Shown: piece by piece, positions 43,159-53,507 of the stretch
Position numbering within the stretch: the first letter of the stretch is position 1
How the letters are laid out: each line of letters starts with the position of its first letter
Assembly: GCA_020736575.1 (NCBI GenBank)
Contig: JAGPYM010000025.1
Coordinates: 186,001-250,000, forward strand
Direction: 5' to 3'
Source: Thelonectria olida
Taxonomy: Eukaryota; Ascomycota; Sordariomycetes; Hypocreales; Nectriaceae
DNA: 64,000 nucleotides
Made by a program: the position numbers and the translations under genes
Notes under the pieces: model-generated
Database searches by the model: none
What the model was told of the DNA's origin: nothing
Seen by the model: the letters and a program-made list of their open reading frames with translations, nothing else

Positions 43159-44742
43159 ATGAACGCTAGGGTCATGGCAGCCCCCGCCCAGACCACTGAC
43201 TCTCACCTCTGGAAGCGTTTGGACGGTCTTCTTCACCGGAACGATGAAGCTTCTCAGCGACTTGAGACTTGGGCAGGCCGCCAGGAAACCGCTGATGCAC
43301 CGCTGACTGCCTTGCTGTGCAAACAGATCAAAACTCTTGCCACTCAAATCCATAAGCTCAAAGCCGAAGCCGAAGCCTTTTGCCTCAACACGGATAATGG
43401 CGTACCGCCTGACTACGTTGCCCCTTTACCCAACAGCCTCGAACTTGCTTTGCACCACGCCAAGCTACGCCTATCTAAAACCTTGGAGCTTCTTGACTTT
43501 CACATGAAGGAGAAGCGCAGAGGGCCCGATGGTGCGCTGAACGCGCTATTTGCATCCAAGTTCATTCTCCACTATAACAATCATTACGACCCTGGAGCAA
43601 GCTCCTATTGGAATGAGGACAAGCTACTGCGTGTTGGCTTAGAGATGAAAGGGCTTGCTAATGAACTGGTGCATGGAAGCGATCCCGGTCGCATTGAACC
43701 TCTCTGGTGGGTAACTAATCGAAGTCTTCGGCCTTCCTTTCAGGTGCCGTCTAATAATTTAATTAGGGCCAGAATGATCGATTGCTACGAACAATTTCGC
43801 CCTCGCTACGTCCACACGTACGAGACACTAGCTGAGACACCCTATCTGGTTGACTCGGCTGGAAAGGTGTTTTCCGGTAGCTCTGGCGTGGTTCAGAAAG
43901 TCATCCACAGGCGACGTCGTGAGGCACTTGCTATGAAGACATTTCCCAATGTCTTTGCAGCGAAGGATGTAACCAAAATCTTAAGGGAAGTTGGGATCCT
44001 TGAGGTGTCTTCCCACAAAAACATTGTTCGACTCATCGAATGCTTCAGGACCGAAGACGAGGACCAATCGTTGCACCTCGTCATGGCTCCTTGGGCGCCA
44101 TACACGGTTTTGAACTTCTTGCACTCGTCTGACATAGCGAGAGGAAAGCGCTGCCCTTGGTTCAAAGTTGGAACATCAAAGTCCGATTCCTGCATCTATC
44201 GTATAATGTACGAGCTGGCCGATGCTGTCGGCTATCTCCACAGCCTATCCATCAAGCACAAAGACCTCAAACCTGAAAACATACTTCTTCACGGGGAAGG
44301 CGGCGATCAGATCACCCCGCTGGTTACCGATGTTGGGGTTAGCAAAATTTACGTGCCAGGAGGTCCGACCAACTACAAGGACAGCACCTACGAATACCTC
44401 GCTCCTGAGCAACATGAAATGAAGGAGAGTACCCTCAAGTCAGACGTGTGGCAGCTCGGGTGCTGTTTTGCAGAGCTTCTTGCGCTGGCAAAGGGTGGCA
44501 CACGGGCCGTTGAGACGCTGCACGACAGTTTCATTAGGGATGAGGAGGATTGTGCGTGCTCGATCGCAACCGAACATGATTATTTCATGAAAGCATTGGC
44601 GAAGATCTGCTTGCCGGGGAATTCTGCGCAAAAAAGGGCCTACGCAACTGTTGCCGGGATGCTAGACCCGAATCCCTTGAACCGAATCAATATTCAGGTT
44701 GTCCAAGGTGCAATGGCAAAGCTGCCTGGTATTCGTACCTAG
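43159..44742 (+). CDS. Divergent protein kinase with helical N-terminal region
   Basis: This is a single exon of 527 aa from the ATG at 43159; ATG 43174 is an alternative. The first 230 residues are helical and charged, with no named domain recognised (WKRLDGLLHRNDEASQRLE, LCKQIKTLATQIHKLKAEAEAF). The kinase follows: a degenerate glycine loop (VFSGSSGVVQKV), the ATP Lys in ALAMKTF, HKDLKPEN in place of HRDLKPEN, DVG in place of DFG (VTDVGVSKIY) and a good YLAPE. All acid/base residues (Lys, Asp, Asn, Asp) remain, so activity is possible despite two unusual motif positions. Kinases of this style, with a long N-terminal extension, are expanded in filamentous ascomycetes. No repeats or zinc fingers follow, unlike the kinase at 17.8-20.3 kb. 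Confidence 0.85.
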   Translation: MNARVMAAPAQTTDSHLWKRLDGLLHRNDEASQRLETWAGRQETADAPLTALLCKQIKTLATQIHKLKAEAEAFCLNTDNGVPPDYVAPLPNSLELALHHAKLRLSKTLELLDFHMKEKRRGPDGALNALFASKFILHYNNHYDPGASSYWNEDKLLRVGLEMKGLANELVHGSDPGRIEPLWWVTNRSLRPSFQVPSNNLIRARMIDCYEQFRPRYVHTYETLAETPYLVDSAGKVFSGSSGVVQKVIHRRRREALAMKTFPNVFAAKDVTKILREVGILEVSSHKNIVRLIECFRTEDEDQSLHLVMAPWAPYTVLNFLHSSDIARGKRCPWFKVGTSKSDSCIYRIMYELADAVGYLHSLSIKHKDLKPENILLHGEGGDQITPLVTDVGVSKIYVPGGPTNYKDSTYEYLAPEQHEMKESTLKSDVWQLGCCFAELLALAKGGTRAVETLHDSFIRDEEDCACSIATEHDYFMKALAKICLPGNSAQKRAYATVAGMLDPNPLNRINIQVVQGAMAKLPGIRT

Positions 44743-45752
44743 GGTGGGCTCACCGGGAAGCATACCCCGAATGGGGGAGACATGACGACGCAGTAACTGA
44801 CAACGGCGCGTTCGACGCCCTTGGACCGAATTGCTTACTACCTAGGGCAAAGGATCACGAAGGAATCAGGGCTACTAATTTGAATGAATGGATGAAAAGA
44901 AAAAGGAAGGAGGGTAAATGTCAATTGTACGTAACAATGTAACAGTAATGGCCGCTATTGAAGGATTTGGACTGTATTATACAAAGGAAGCTTTAAAACT
45001 GTGTTAAGTAGGAATGTATCTTTATCTATATGTAGTTATACCAATTGGAATCGCTGGCGAACCTTGCATCAAGGCCACTGACTTCAGTCGCAAAATGGTA
45101 ACTGGAGAGTGGACTGAACACTTCGGGGTCGAGTGCCTGGAGAATATCTCCTAGCCCAGGTAGGCCGGTACGTCTGTCTTTCAAGTATGTGAATGGATAG
45201 GTCTCTTTTTCCCAAGATAATGGCCTATTAGTGAACTAATGTATTTTGTCATGAGTTCCTCGAAAAAGGAAAGAAAAAAACGCATGAAATAAGGGCTACT
45301 TAGTTCGGGAGAGCAGGTCAGAGGAGCGCTTTGAGGCATCGTATTTTATATGTCGCTTCTCCCATCATCTACATGTACCTATGTAGACATAAGTTTCCAT
45401 ATCAAGGTCCACTAATTTTCTCTTAGAACGGCCTCAAAGATCCCTCAAGACTATGTAACAGGTTAAGGAACCCTGAGGTCCAGCGGCAAGACGTCCTGCA
45501 TTAGGTACTTCATGTTTCCAGTCGGTGATGCCACTTTCTAGACCCTCCCAAGGCGCTCCTTCCCTAAAATGGGGTTGGGTATAAATCGTGTGCACGCTTC
45601 GATTTTGCGACTGCTTGAGCTGGGTAGAAAGTCTTATCACATCGGTTCATCCTAAGTTCGCCCAATTCCTAAGACAACATGATACTTCTTCTCAATTGAC
45701 GCACCTGCATGACCGGATGACTTTTACAAGAGTCTAGGGTCCCTCGTCGATT
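44743..45752. other. Intergenic between convergent genes
   Basis: This is about 1 kb of 3' flanking sequence, A/T rich at 44880-45060. No gene was seen. Confidence 0.6.
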
Positions 45753-47494
45753 CTATAGGCGATATCTGAAGCCTGATGTATTCCAATCCGTAACATCCTC
45801 ATAATCTTCGGGACGAAGCTCCACTCGATCAAGCGTATCAGCGACTTCAGGATGGTCAGACCCGGTATGAACATCAATGATCTTACCACCACCGACAGCA
45901 CCAGAGACACTAGCAGAGCCTGCAAAGCCCTCTTGGCTGGCACGTCTATGGTTCATCCACTGCAGATAGCCTCGCAGCGTCATTGCCAGGCCAGCCACCA
46001 AGGCGTAACAAATCATAATTGTTCGGAACGCCGTGTTGTAGTGCGGCTCCTCGGAGGCCTTGAAGAACTGCGGACCAGCAATGTTACCCGCGCAGTACGC
46101 GATGAAAAGCAAAGCAGACATTGTCATCTTCTTGGTCACGCCTCGGCAGTTCGCTTGCACGAGTGATAGAGCCAGGGGCATCACGGCCGGTCCGGTGGAA
46201 AGAAGAAAGTAGGCGAATAGATGCACGCCCTTGGCGGGTATGCGGTCGCGGCAGTAGATGACAGCGGAGCCGACGATGCAGGGAATCACGACGCAGACGA
46301 TGAGGATGCAGTTCATCTTTTGGAAACGACCCGCAACCCATCCTGTGCCAAAGATGACCGACGCTGCCAGCAGAGAGTATGGAATGTTGATGAGCGTCGA
46401 CTGTAGGCTTGTGAAGCCAAATGATTTGATGACAATATTGGCAAAGTTTTGCGTGCCGCTGTTGGGGATACTTTGGACAAGCTCGATGCCAAAGATCAGC
46501 CATGTTTTGGGGTCGATGATTGCTTCCTAGAAACAATAATTACTTAGATGATCTAGACTTTACGCTCCAGGGGACAGGGAGATAGGTACCTTGAACTGAT
46601 CCCATCGCCAATGTGAGTCTTCGGTCCGGCCAGTGCCAGCAACAACAACGCGATCGCCAGCAAACTGCCTCTCTTCTGGCGTGAGAAAGCGTGCGGACGA
46701 AATGCGGTTTGGTAGGAAGACCCAGAGTGCAAAGGCCCAGAGAAAGGTAAGGACGCCGAGGATGATGTACATCCAGCGCCAAGGGCCAACCTTGTCATCA
46801 ACATGGCCAACGCCAAAGGCCAACAGGCTAGCTATTAAACCACCAATGGAGTTCCCAGAGAACCTAATCACCAATCAGAATACCTCATGTTGGCTCCAAA
46901 GACGAGAGGCGACACTAACCAAATGCCCGTTCTAACGGGGATCTCGTTGCGGGTATACCACGTTGACGTGAGAAACATAAAAGCAGGTGTGATGGTTGCC
47001 TCAGCCATGCCAAGCAGGAATCTGACCGTCAACAGTCCTCCGTAATTCGTGCACGCTGCTGTGACGGCAACAACTATGCCCCAGAAAAGGGTATTGGCAG
47101 TCATATATGAGGCGACTGGAAGCTTTGCAATGAGCAGCGACGTCGGGTACGTCCAGGCAAAGTAGCCAAAGTAGAAAATGCTGGAGACCCAACTGTAGTT
47201 TTGGCCTTGGAGTTTCTATATCAAGGTTAGCGAGCTGAAGTGAATCAACTTGGATCAGAACAAATCCACCGTATCATCTCGCAGGCCAAAGACGGAAGCG
47301 CTGGACAAGATTGTCTTGTCCATAAAGTTGAGAATATAGGTAATGAACAGCACTGGAATGATATAATAGTCGATTTTCCTCAGCACGCGTTTAGCCATCT
47401 CACCATCCTCCGCATTGCGGGGATGGCCTTCAGCCAGCTGTGGGTGCAACTGGGGCTCAGCTTGGGCCTGAGGCTGGTCTTCTTTGGATGCCAT
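45753..47494 (-). CDS. MFS transporter, Dal5/allantoate-permease (ACS) family
   Basis: The exons are 47494-47270, 47215-46920, 46863-46590 and 46526-45753, giving 522 aa with about twelve membrane spans. The ATG at 47494 (MASKEDQPQ) is chosen over a weaker in-frame start upstream. LRKIDYYIIPVLFITYILNFMDKTILS is the family's first helix with the conserved D/K pair. TVRFLLGMAEATITPAFMFLTSTWY is the motif-rich fourth helix region, and RTGIWFSGNSIGGLIASLLAFG the fifth. GPWRWMYIILGVLTFLWAF and RFLTPEERQFA precede the central loop. Such proton-coupled carriers import allantoate, vitamins, nicotinate or other organic anions. It lies in tandem with, and 616 nt downstream of, the AttH-like gene, so a shared role is possible but unproven. 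Confidence 0.93.
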
Positions 47495-48109
47495 TTCGGG
47501 CGACTTGGTTTGCCTCGTTCTCAACAGAGGCTGTCAAGTCATAACAAATAATCGGAGAGGGATGCCTGCGTTCAAATGTCCCTTGTCTTAAAGGAGGGGG
47601 CTGGCTTATCAACAACCGACAGCGATCGTCCCGCGGCCTAATCCACATCAGTTATCTCAACGATAGCAAACGGCTGTATTATATCCACATACAAATAGTT
47701 CATCTCGGCTCCTATCCTTGCCATTTCCATCATTCAGTGCAACAGTGTGGTACTCAGTGCGGGATATCAGCGGGGAAGTTGCGAGATTTGCCTTGATAGA
47801 TGGCACCACTTCTTATCTTGACCTTGATCTTGTCGGGCGGACTCCGACCGTTTGGCCATGTTAATGCTCTTATTTACCCGGCGGGTTCGTCGCTTATGTA
47901 TACTTACCAACCGCGGCTGTCCGAAGAGACTAGTTAATAGATGGAGGTATACGTATGAGTTCTGAATGTGGATTGCTGTAGGGGCGGTCCGAGATCGGCA
48001 TGAGGGACTTGATGTGTTGGTGAGGACAAAATATGACGGAGAATGCCCGATGCATTTCATCTCCCTATCTTGATGTCCCATCCCGTGCTCAGGCTCTCAT
48101 CCATTCTAA
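47495..48109. other. Intergenic, MFS promoter region
   Basis: This is about 0.6 kb between tandem minus-strand genes. No distinct motif was identified. Confidence 0.6.
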
Positions 48110-49357
48110 CTATGCCAGAACGAATTGCTCATACATTGCAGTACCAGTCAGGTCAGTCGCCCCGTTTAAACCGCCCTTTACCAACCCGGTCCAACGAGTA
48201 TAGAATTGTCCGCTCCCACCGCCGATGATGTTATCGCTGGTAACGTTGAAGGAAATCTTGCCTTTGGGAACCTCGATATCAACACGGAAACCGGTGGGTG
48301 CTCCCGTGCCCAATACGGGCGGGTAGGTTGAATTCTCCCCGAATGGTCGCACCTTGATGCCAGAGGAGCGAGCAACCAGCGTCTTCTCGTTTTTAGCAAC
48401 GTAAGAGGCGAGAATGTTTTCCCCATCGGGAGTGAGGAAGTCTACCCAGACGATAGAGTAGTCGCCCAATCGACAATGTCCCCAGTACCAACTGTCGGTG
48501 ATACCTGAGAAAGGCACGTCTCCCCAGTTCTGGTTCCTCGATGAGTCTTGACGCTACCGCGTGAGATCAAGGAGCATCAACTTACCTTGTCGTGGTACCC
48601 ATGTCCCTTAAATCCCCATTTCTCTCCGTTGATAACAAACGAGGCCGCACCCTTCGAGCCTGGGATGGCGTTTGCCCATCCGAGATGAGGTGCAAATTGC
48701 ATGCTTTGGCCTTTTTTAACCGGTCCGCCGGGATAGCGAGGTGGCGCAACCTGTGATCAACTCTCCCATTAGTTACAGATACCTTGCATTCTACCACTCT
48801 GGTTGACGAACCGAGTCGAGCTCAATAGTGCCAACAATGCCTAGCTCGGGTGCATCGATCTTGACAGTGTATGCCGAGAGATCTGCTTTTCCTCGAAAAC
48901 TGGCTTTGCCTGCCTTTCCAGTGTATACGCCAGTTGCTGCGTTGCCGTTGGGGGAAAAGATTGCCTGGGAGGCGTTCAAGAGAGCCTGGAAAATAGTTCC
49001 ATTGGCGAATGAGGCGGTGATTTGGACGAGGTCTACGCTTGTGTAACCCAACTTCCAATATCCCGCCAGTGGGGTAAAGCCTCCGTCAGTGGACAAGTAA
49101 AATACGGTTGTGATAGACTGCAATCTTTCGTCGCAGTCTGTGTCTTTGGAGATAAGATCGAAGTACCACCACTCATAAGTGGTTCTGTTAATGGGCGACA
49201 CCTTGGGACTGTCGAGTCCATCGGCCTCAGAGATCCATTGGACAGCGGATGGCCCATCAGCAGGTTCTGGCGGGACTACTATTCGCCTTGCAGCAAACAG
49301 CGGTGTAAGGGCAAGGATGCTCGCCAGAGAACGAAGTGAGAATAAGTCGGCGAACAT
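48110..49357 (-). CDS. AttH/CrtC-like (hydroxyneurosporene-synthase-type) protein, Diels-Alderase-like
   Basis: The exons are 49357-48812, 48750-48586 and 48529-48110, giving 376 aa. A signal-like start (MFADLFSLRSLASILALTPLFAA) precedes the first lipocalin-like half (TTYEWWYFDLISKD). The second half has FKGHGYHDKNWGDVPF and SWYWGHCRLGDYSIVWVDFL, closely matching the AttH/CrtC fold. In fungi this two-lipocalin fold includes the stand-alone Diels-Alderases (CghA, Fsa2, MycB type), which cyclise polyketide-peptide chains, and many proteins of unknown role. No PKS or NRPS lies in the window, so it is an orphan here. The first donor is GTTCGT, unusual but needed to join ELDS to VAPPRYPGG. A possible partner is the adjacent MFS transporter. 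Confidence 0.85.
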
Positions 49358-50609
49358 GGCGAGAAGACCGTGCCCAAATGGGTGAAGGGAAATACCGGTA
49401 GATGTCGGGTTTGAGAACTTTCATAACTACGCACCGCAATGCCGGCATCTGTCTCTATTTAACTGTACTCAGATGAGCTCACCTGACTAATCTGGCCATG
49501 AGGACTTGCTTTGCACGAAACTGGGGAATGCGTCAAGCATCAGACCACAAGTCGAAATACCATCGCTTCTGGCCAACCAGAATCTGGGATTTTCTCGTGT
49601 TGGTTGCAACAACAAATCCTAAAAGAGGGCATCTGCGCCCAATCGGCGGCTTGCGCGGCGTGTTTTCAGCTGCCAAAAGCCTACCCATGGATAGCCTATG
49701 TAGAAATAGAAGAAATAGAAGCCGAATACATGACTCTAACGTTGAGAAGCTTCGCTAAGTAGTATTTTAGAGTGCGAATAATAGTCCAGCCATGGTCTGA
49801 AGGAAATACCATTTGCCTTTGAAACATCAAGGTGGACGAGCTCCACCATGGATGGATCAAATTCCATCGTGTGAGAAACAGGGAGTAGCATCAACGATGA
49901 ACTTAGGTGAGGGTGCGCTGATGAAGTAAAACTTCAAGTGGACGAGTAAGACGCGGAACAAATAGTAAGGTGATTGAACATCACAAGCTTACTCTGGAGC
50001 TAGGGTATACCACCCGTTTATGGACGTTTCCAGAACCTCATCGAGGATAGGTTGACTGAAGAGTGAGTTATCCAGGAAATTGAAGAGTGAACATCGTCTC
50101 TCAATTTTAGGAATTTGAGACAGGGCCAAAGTGGCCCATAGTAGCTTCTCCATACCCACTCAGTCGCTCTGGAAAGGATTGATGTCCGATAGAGCATCAG
50201 ATCAAGAACCAATGAATAAGTCCTGCTAAAGAAGAGGCACAGTCGAGTCAGCCGATTGATGCCAAGCTGGGGATGCTTCCTAATCAAGGAATCGCCGTGA
50301 ATCCTTGTGCGCAACTGAATACAGAGCTCGCCAGGGGCTTGCACACAATTTGCTTCACCCTCATTGTTGAGGAGCTAGGGATCTTGTCGGTTCTTGATCC
50401 GTGCTTGAGGGCCCAGATTTGGTAGGCAGCGCAGACGAGAGCCATATCTTGGAGGCAAGATTTGAGAATGGATCCACTGGTTGCCTGCTCGCAGCCACAA
50501 ACGAGTGCCAGGGGCTTTCACACGAAACGGTATATTATTAGTGCTGACGCTCCAAGCCCGTTCCACTCATCTTTCTCACTTCTCATTCTTGTTGAAGAAG
50601 TCCCTCAAC
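49358..50609. other. Intergenic, about 1.25 kb, divergent promoter region
   Basis: Short plus-strand frames at 49.5-49.8 kb lack any domain. Nothing else was recognised. Confidence 0.55.
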
Positions 50610-51656
50610 ATGCCCATGACACCCAGACCAAGTCAACAGCAGCGGCCAACGCCAATCCGACTCTATGGCGATTCACATGGAGAGACGCCCGTTGACTTTG
50701 AAAAGACGGACCCGCAACGCCAATCTGCATTCCTCACCAAACTCCCAGCCGAGGTGCGGGCTCAAATTTACCAGGAACTCTGGATAGAGGCCGGACTCTC
50801 GCAACACCTCATTCCGCATGTCGTGTTTCCTGCCGGCGGAAGCGGAGTGACCCGATATCACCACACAAGGTGCATCACGAAGCACAATGCTCCAGACGAC
50901 AGAGGACCACCTCCCGGCAACCTTTTTTACAAAGACGCTCGAAAGCGCCTGAAGACAGACCCCTCTTTCAGCGACGGGACGGATCCCATGTGGAAAGAGG
51001 ATTGCTACCATTGTAAAAACTCGTTTGATTGCTACTTCGACTCGACCAATCTTCCGCATTGCCCAATCGAGCATAACTCGCCTTTTTTGGGCATGCTGCT
51101 CTGCTGCAAAAAGACGTAAGAACACGGTAGCAGACGTGTCAAGTGTCTTTGCTCACGCAGGATTCCAGTTATCTCGAGGCGTCTCCATCCATCGCTGAAA
51201 ATATCTGTTTCAATTTCGTGCGCTATTATTACGCCCCGCGAATTCCTGGAACAAAAACTCCCCATAATCTATCAGATACGACAAATGCTCATCGCAGAGG
51301 ACTTCGGCGTCTCGGAATGGAATCTCTCTGAATGGAGCACACTACTCAAGATATTCCAGACCCTTTCAAACCTGCGCTCACTCACTTTTTGGTTCGATAC
51401 CGACCGCCGATGGCGCAACAACAAGCCACGCAGAAGTATCGAACGCCCAAGGTTGATGGCCTTTTTCGCAGAGGTCCCCTCCCAAGTCGAACTCCTGGTA
51501 TCCTTGCCGTGCGACGCGCTGGACGTACCTGAGAATACCGAACCAGGAAAGGGCAGCACATTTGAACAGTTCGTGAAGCACTCGGGGGGACTGATTGAGG
51601 GAGCTACAATCGACAAGGTCATTGGCAACGCGACTCACACCAGCGTCTCGGCATAA
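50610..51656 (+). CDS. F-box-like / DUF7730-type fungal protein
   Basis: The exons are 50610-51115 and 51161-51656 (45-nt intron, GTAAGA...ACGCAG), giving 333 aa. SAFLTKLPAEVRAQIYQELWIEAGL followed by QHLIPHV is the signature of a large ascomycete family in which an F-box-like helix pair ('LP.EVR..IY.EL') starts the protein. A Cys/His-rich stretch follows (CYHCKNSFDCYFD, HCPIEHNS, LLCCKK). The C-terminal half (LLKIFQTLSNLRSLTFWFD) resembles the irregular leucine-rich part of the family. Relatives are uncharacterised; an adaptor role in ubiquitin ligases is only suggested by the F-box resemblance. The start at 50610 is chosen over 50481 because the extra sequence looks like untranslated leader. 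Confidence 0.75.
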
Positions 51657-51976
51657 CGGACACCTAGTGGAGTTGACTCAACAGTGGCTGTTGCAGATAA
51701 GGCTTGGGCACAGCATGAACAGTCATTTCCCATTTACATGGCTGTGTTGTCTTGACGCTTGCCTAGAGCTATCAATGGGAAGGTCGTTTTCTGTACGAGT
51801 CAAGCTTTGGCAAGCCTTAAGATGAGGCGCGTTAGTATCTGTAAGGTCAACGGGGCCAACACTTAGTTCCTCTAGGTACATCAAAGCTTTTCGGCCAAAA
51901 CAACTGAACGTTCTTCAATCCGTACAGTAGCCTGACGTCTCTTACAGGAGCGTTAAGGTGAGACTGCTGCCATAAA
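51657..51976. other. Short intergenic gap between convergent genes
   Basis: This is 320 nt of shared 3' flank with no motif of note. Confidence 0.6.
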
Positions 51977-52876
51977 TCAGGACTGCCTAGCCGCCATGCC
52001 CGCCCTACAGCCCCCGAAAAGAATAAAGAGATTCCACCTCGAATACCGAGCTCTCATTCTGCCATACAGGTCCTCCTCACTCTCGGCCTTGCCAAGTTCT
52101 TCTTCGAACCCCCGAATATAGTCCACCGTACCCTTCAACATAGAAGCGGCCTGACTTTCGTTCGGCTCCAACGCAGGGCTGAACGTATGCCCCGGTACAA
52201 CCACTTTCGGCTTCAAGGCAGCAATCTGGGAAACCGCCTCTACCCACTCATCTCGTTTCTTTTGCGTAGAGGCCTCGCCCAACCATTGATGGCAATCGCC
52301 GTTGTAGACAATATCGCCCGCCACTACCAGGTCTAGCTCTGGCACATGGACAAAAGAGTTGGCTTGGCAGTCTCCGTGTGGGACATCGTAAACTTTGATC
52401 AAAAGCCCATCTAGATCCAGCTCGTTGGACTGGGGGAGGGGAACGATGTCAGCCTTCGCCGACGGCAAGCCTGTGCCCGTCTCGGTCGTCGGAAAATTTT
52501 GCTTCCAAAGCCCCTCGTACAGCTGCGGTGAATACTGGTGCGACACTCCTTCGACCACATTCTGAGTAGCAACGGCCGTGACACCAGGGAAGGCGTCTTG
52601 CAGGATAGGAAATCCCATGAAATGGTCGCCATGGGCATGTGAAGCTATGAAGTGCTTCAGGGTGCAGCCGGCTGGCAAGGTCGACTTCACCCATGCGGCT
52701 AGTTCGGTCGTTGCAGCGACGGTCGGGGGACAGTCCACGAGCACTGCGCTGCTGGGAGTGTATATCAGAGTGCAGGAAAGCGGAGACCAAAGGCCAGCAT
52801 CCTTTGATGAGACGTCGGGGGCCGCGGCCTCAGTCGGGATGGGTTGGCATGTGTAGATGGAGAACTGGATTGTCAT
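51977..52876 (-). CDS. Metallo-beta-lactamase-fold hydrolase
   Basis: This is a single exon of 299 aa. IASHAHGDHFMG is the HxHxDH zinc-binding motif. YDVPHGDCQANSF supplies the next metal His region, DLVVAGDIVYNGD the bridging Asp, and VVVPGHTFSP the last His. The metal site is therefore complete, and hydrolysis of an ester, thioester or lactone is plausible. The N-terminal strand VLVDCPPT is typical of the fold. Fungal members serve as lactonases, glyoxalase-II-like enzymes and thioesterases of polyketide pathways; the name does not mean antibiotic resistance. There is no signal peptide, so it is probably cytosolic. The C-terminal tail (WNLFILFGGCRAG) is hydrophobic. A TATATAAG element lies about 60 nt upstream. 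Confidence 0.9.
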   Translation of the reverse strand: MTIQFSIYTCQPIPTEAAAPDVSSKDAGLWSPLSCTLIYTPSSAVLVDCPPTVAATTELAAWVKSTLPAGCTLKHFIASHAHGDHFMGFPILQDAFPGVTAVATQNVVEGVSHQYSPQLYEGLWKQNFPTTETGTGLPSAKADIVPLPQSNELDLDGLLIKVYDVPHGDCQANSFVHVPELDLVVAGDIVYNGDCHQWLGEASTQKKRDEWVEAVSQIAALKPKVVVPGHTFSPALEPNESQAASMLKGTVDYIRGFEEELGKAESEEDLYGRMRARYSRWNLFILFGGCRAGMAARQS

Positions 52877-52933
52877 GATGAAAGATTTGCTGGTTGAGTT
52901 GGGCGTCGTTGGGCTTTGGGTTGGGGGATGGAC

Positions 52934-52941
52934 CTTATATA
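52934..52941 (-). promoter_or_regulatory. TATA box of the metallo-beta-lactamase-fold gene
   Basis: TATATAAG on the minus strand lies about 58-65 nt before the ATG at 52876. Confidence 0.5.
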
Positions 52942-53409
52942 CGACCGCACAGAATGACAGTCCCCTCAGTCTGACATTTTAATTGTCTCAAATCATTGAT
53001 TTCAGCACCAATTGATAGCTTAAATCTGATCCAAGCAGGCTGGCAAGCAGGGAAGCATATACACCACCACGCTGAGGTATGTAGGCAATCAGTAGGCTCG
53101 GCGCCACCGCCGAATTCCATGGCAATAACTACGTCAAGTTGGCATGATAAGTAATTAGTAAATTACCATAGGGAGTAAGCTTCCCCGTCTTGCTGCAGAA
53201 TGCTGATGTGAAAGATCGATGAATAATCATTAAATATAATCTTGAATAGTAATCAGTGGCCCAATTTTATCCGCACAACATTCAAGTTCAAGGGCCGAAG
53301 CCTTAATCCCGAAATCACTTACTAATGTTGGCAAGAGTATATGCTGTCTTGGCAGGGCGTACGAGTAATATCCACGACCAGGGATCATCAATCATCGTCA
53401 CATTGAGGG

Positions 53410-53416
53410 TATAAAG
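53410..53416 (+). promoter_or_regulatory. TATA box of the NmrA-like gene
   Basis: TATAAAG lies 98 nt before the ATG at 53508 and is followed by a C/T/A-rich leader. Confidence 0.5.
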
Positions 53417-53507
53417 CATGGCGACACACCAGTGCCATTAAGCTTTCACGACATCCAACATACTTAGCAACTACAACCACTCCTTCTTCATCCTCCTTAT
53501 TCCTACC

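Larger units (their letters stand above)
52877..53507. other. Divergent promoter region with two TATA boxes
   Basis: This is 631 nt between the divergently transcribed beta-lactamase-fold and NmrA-like genes. Each side has a TATA box; the middle (53130-53260) is A/T rich. Confidence 0.6.

Noticed and set aside
45753..49357. A full secondary-metabolite cluster around the AttH-like gene
   Set aside because: No PKS, NRPS, terpene synthase or pathway regulator was found nearby; only the transporter is adjacent.
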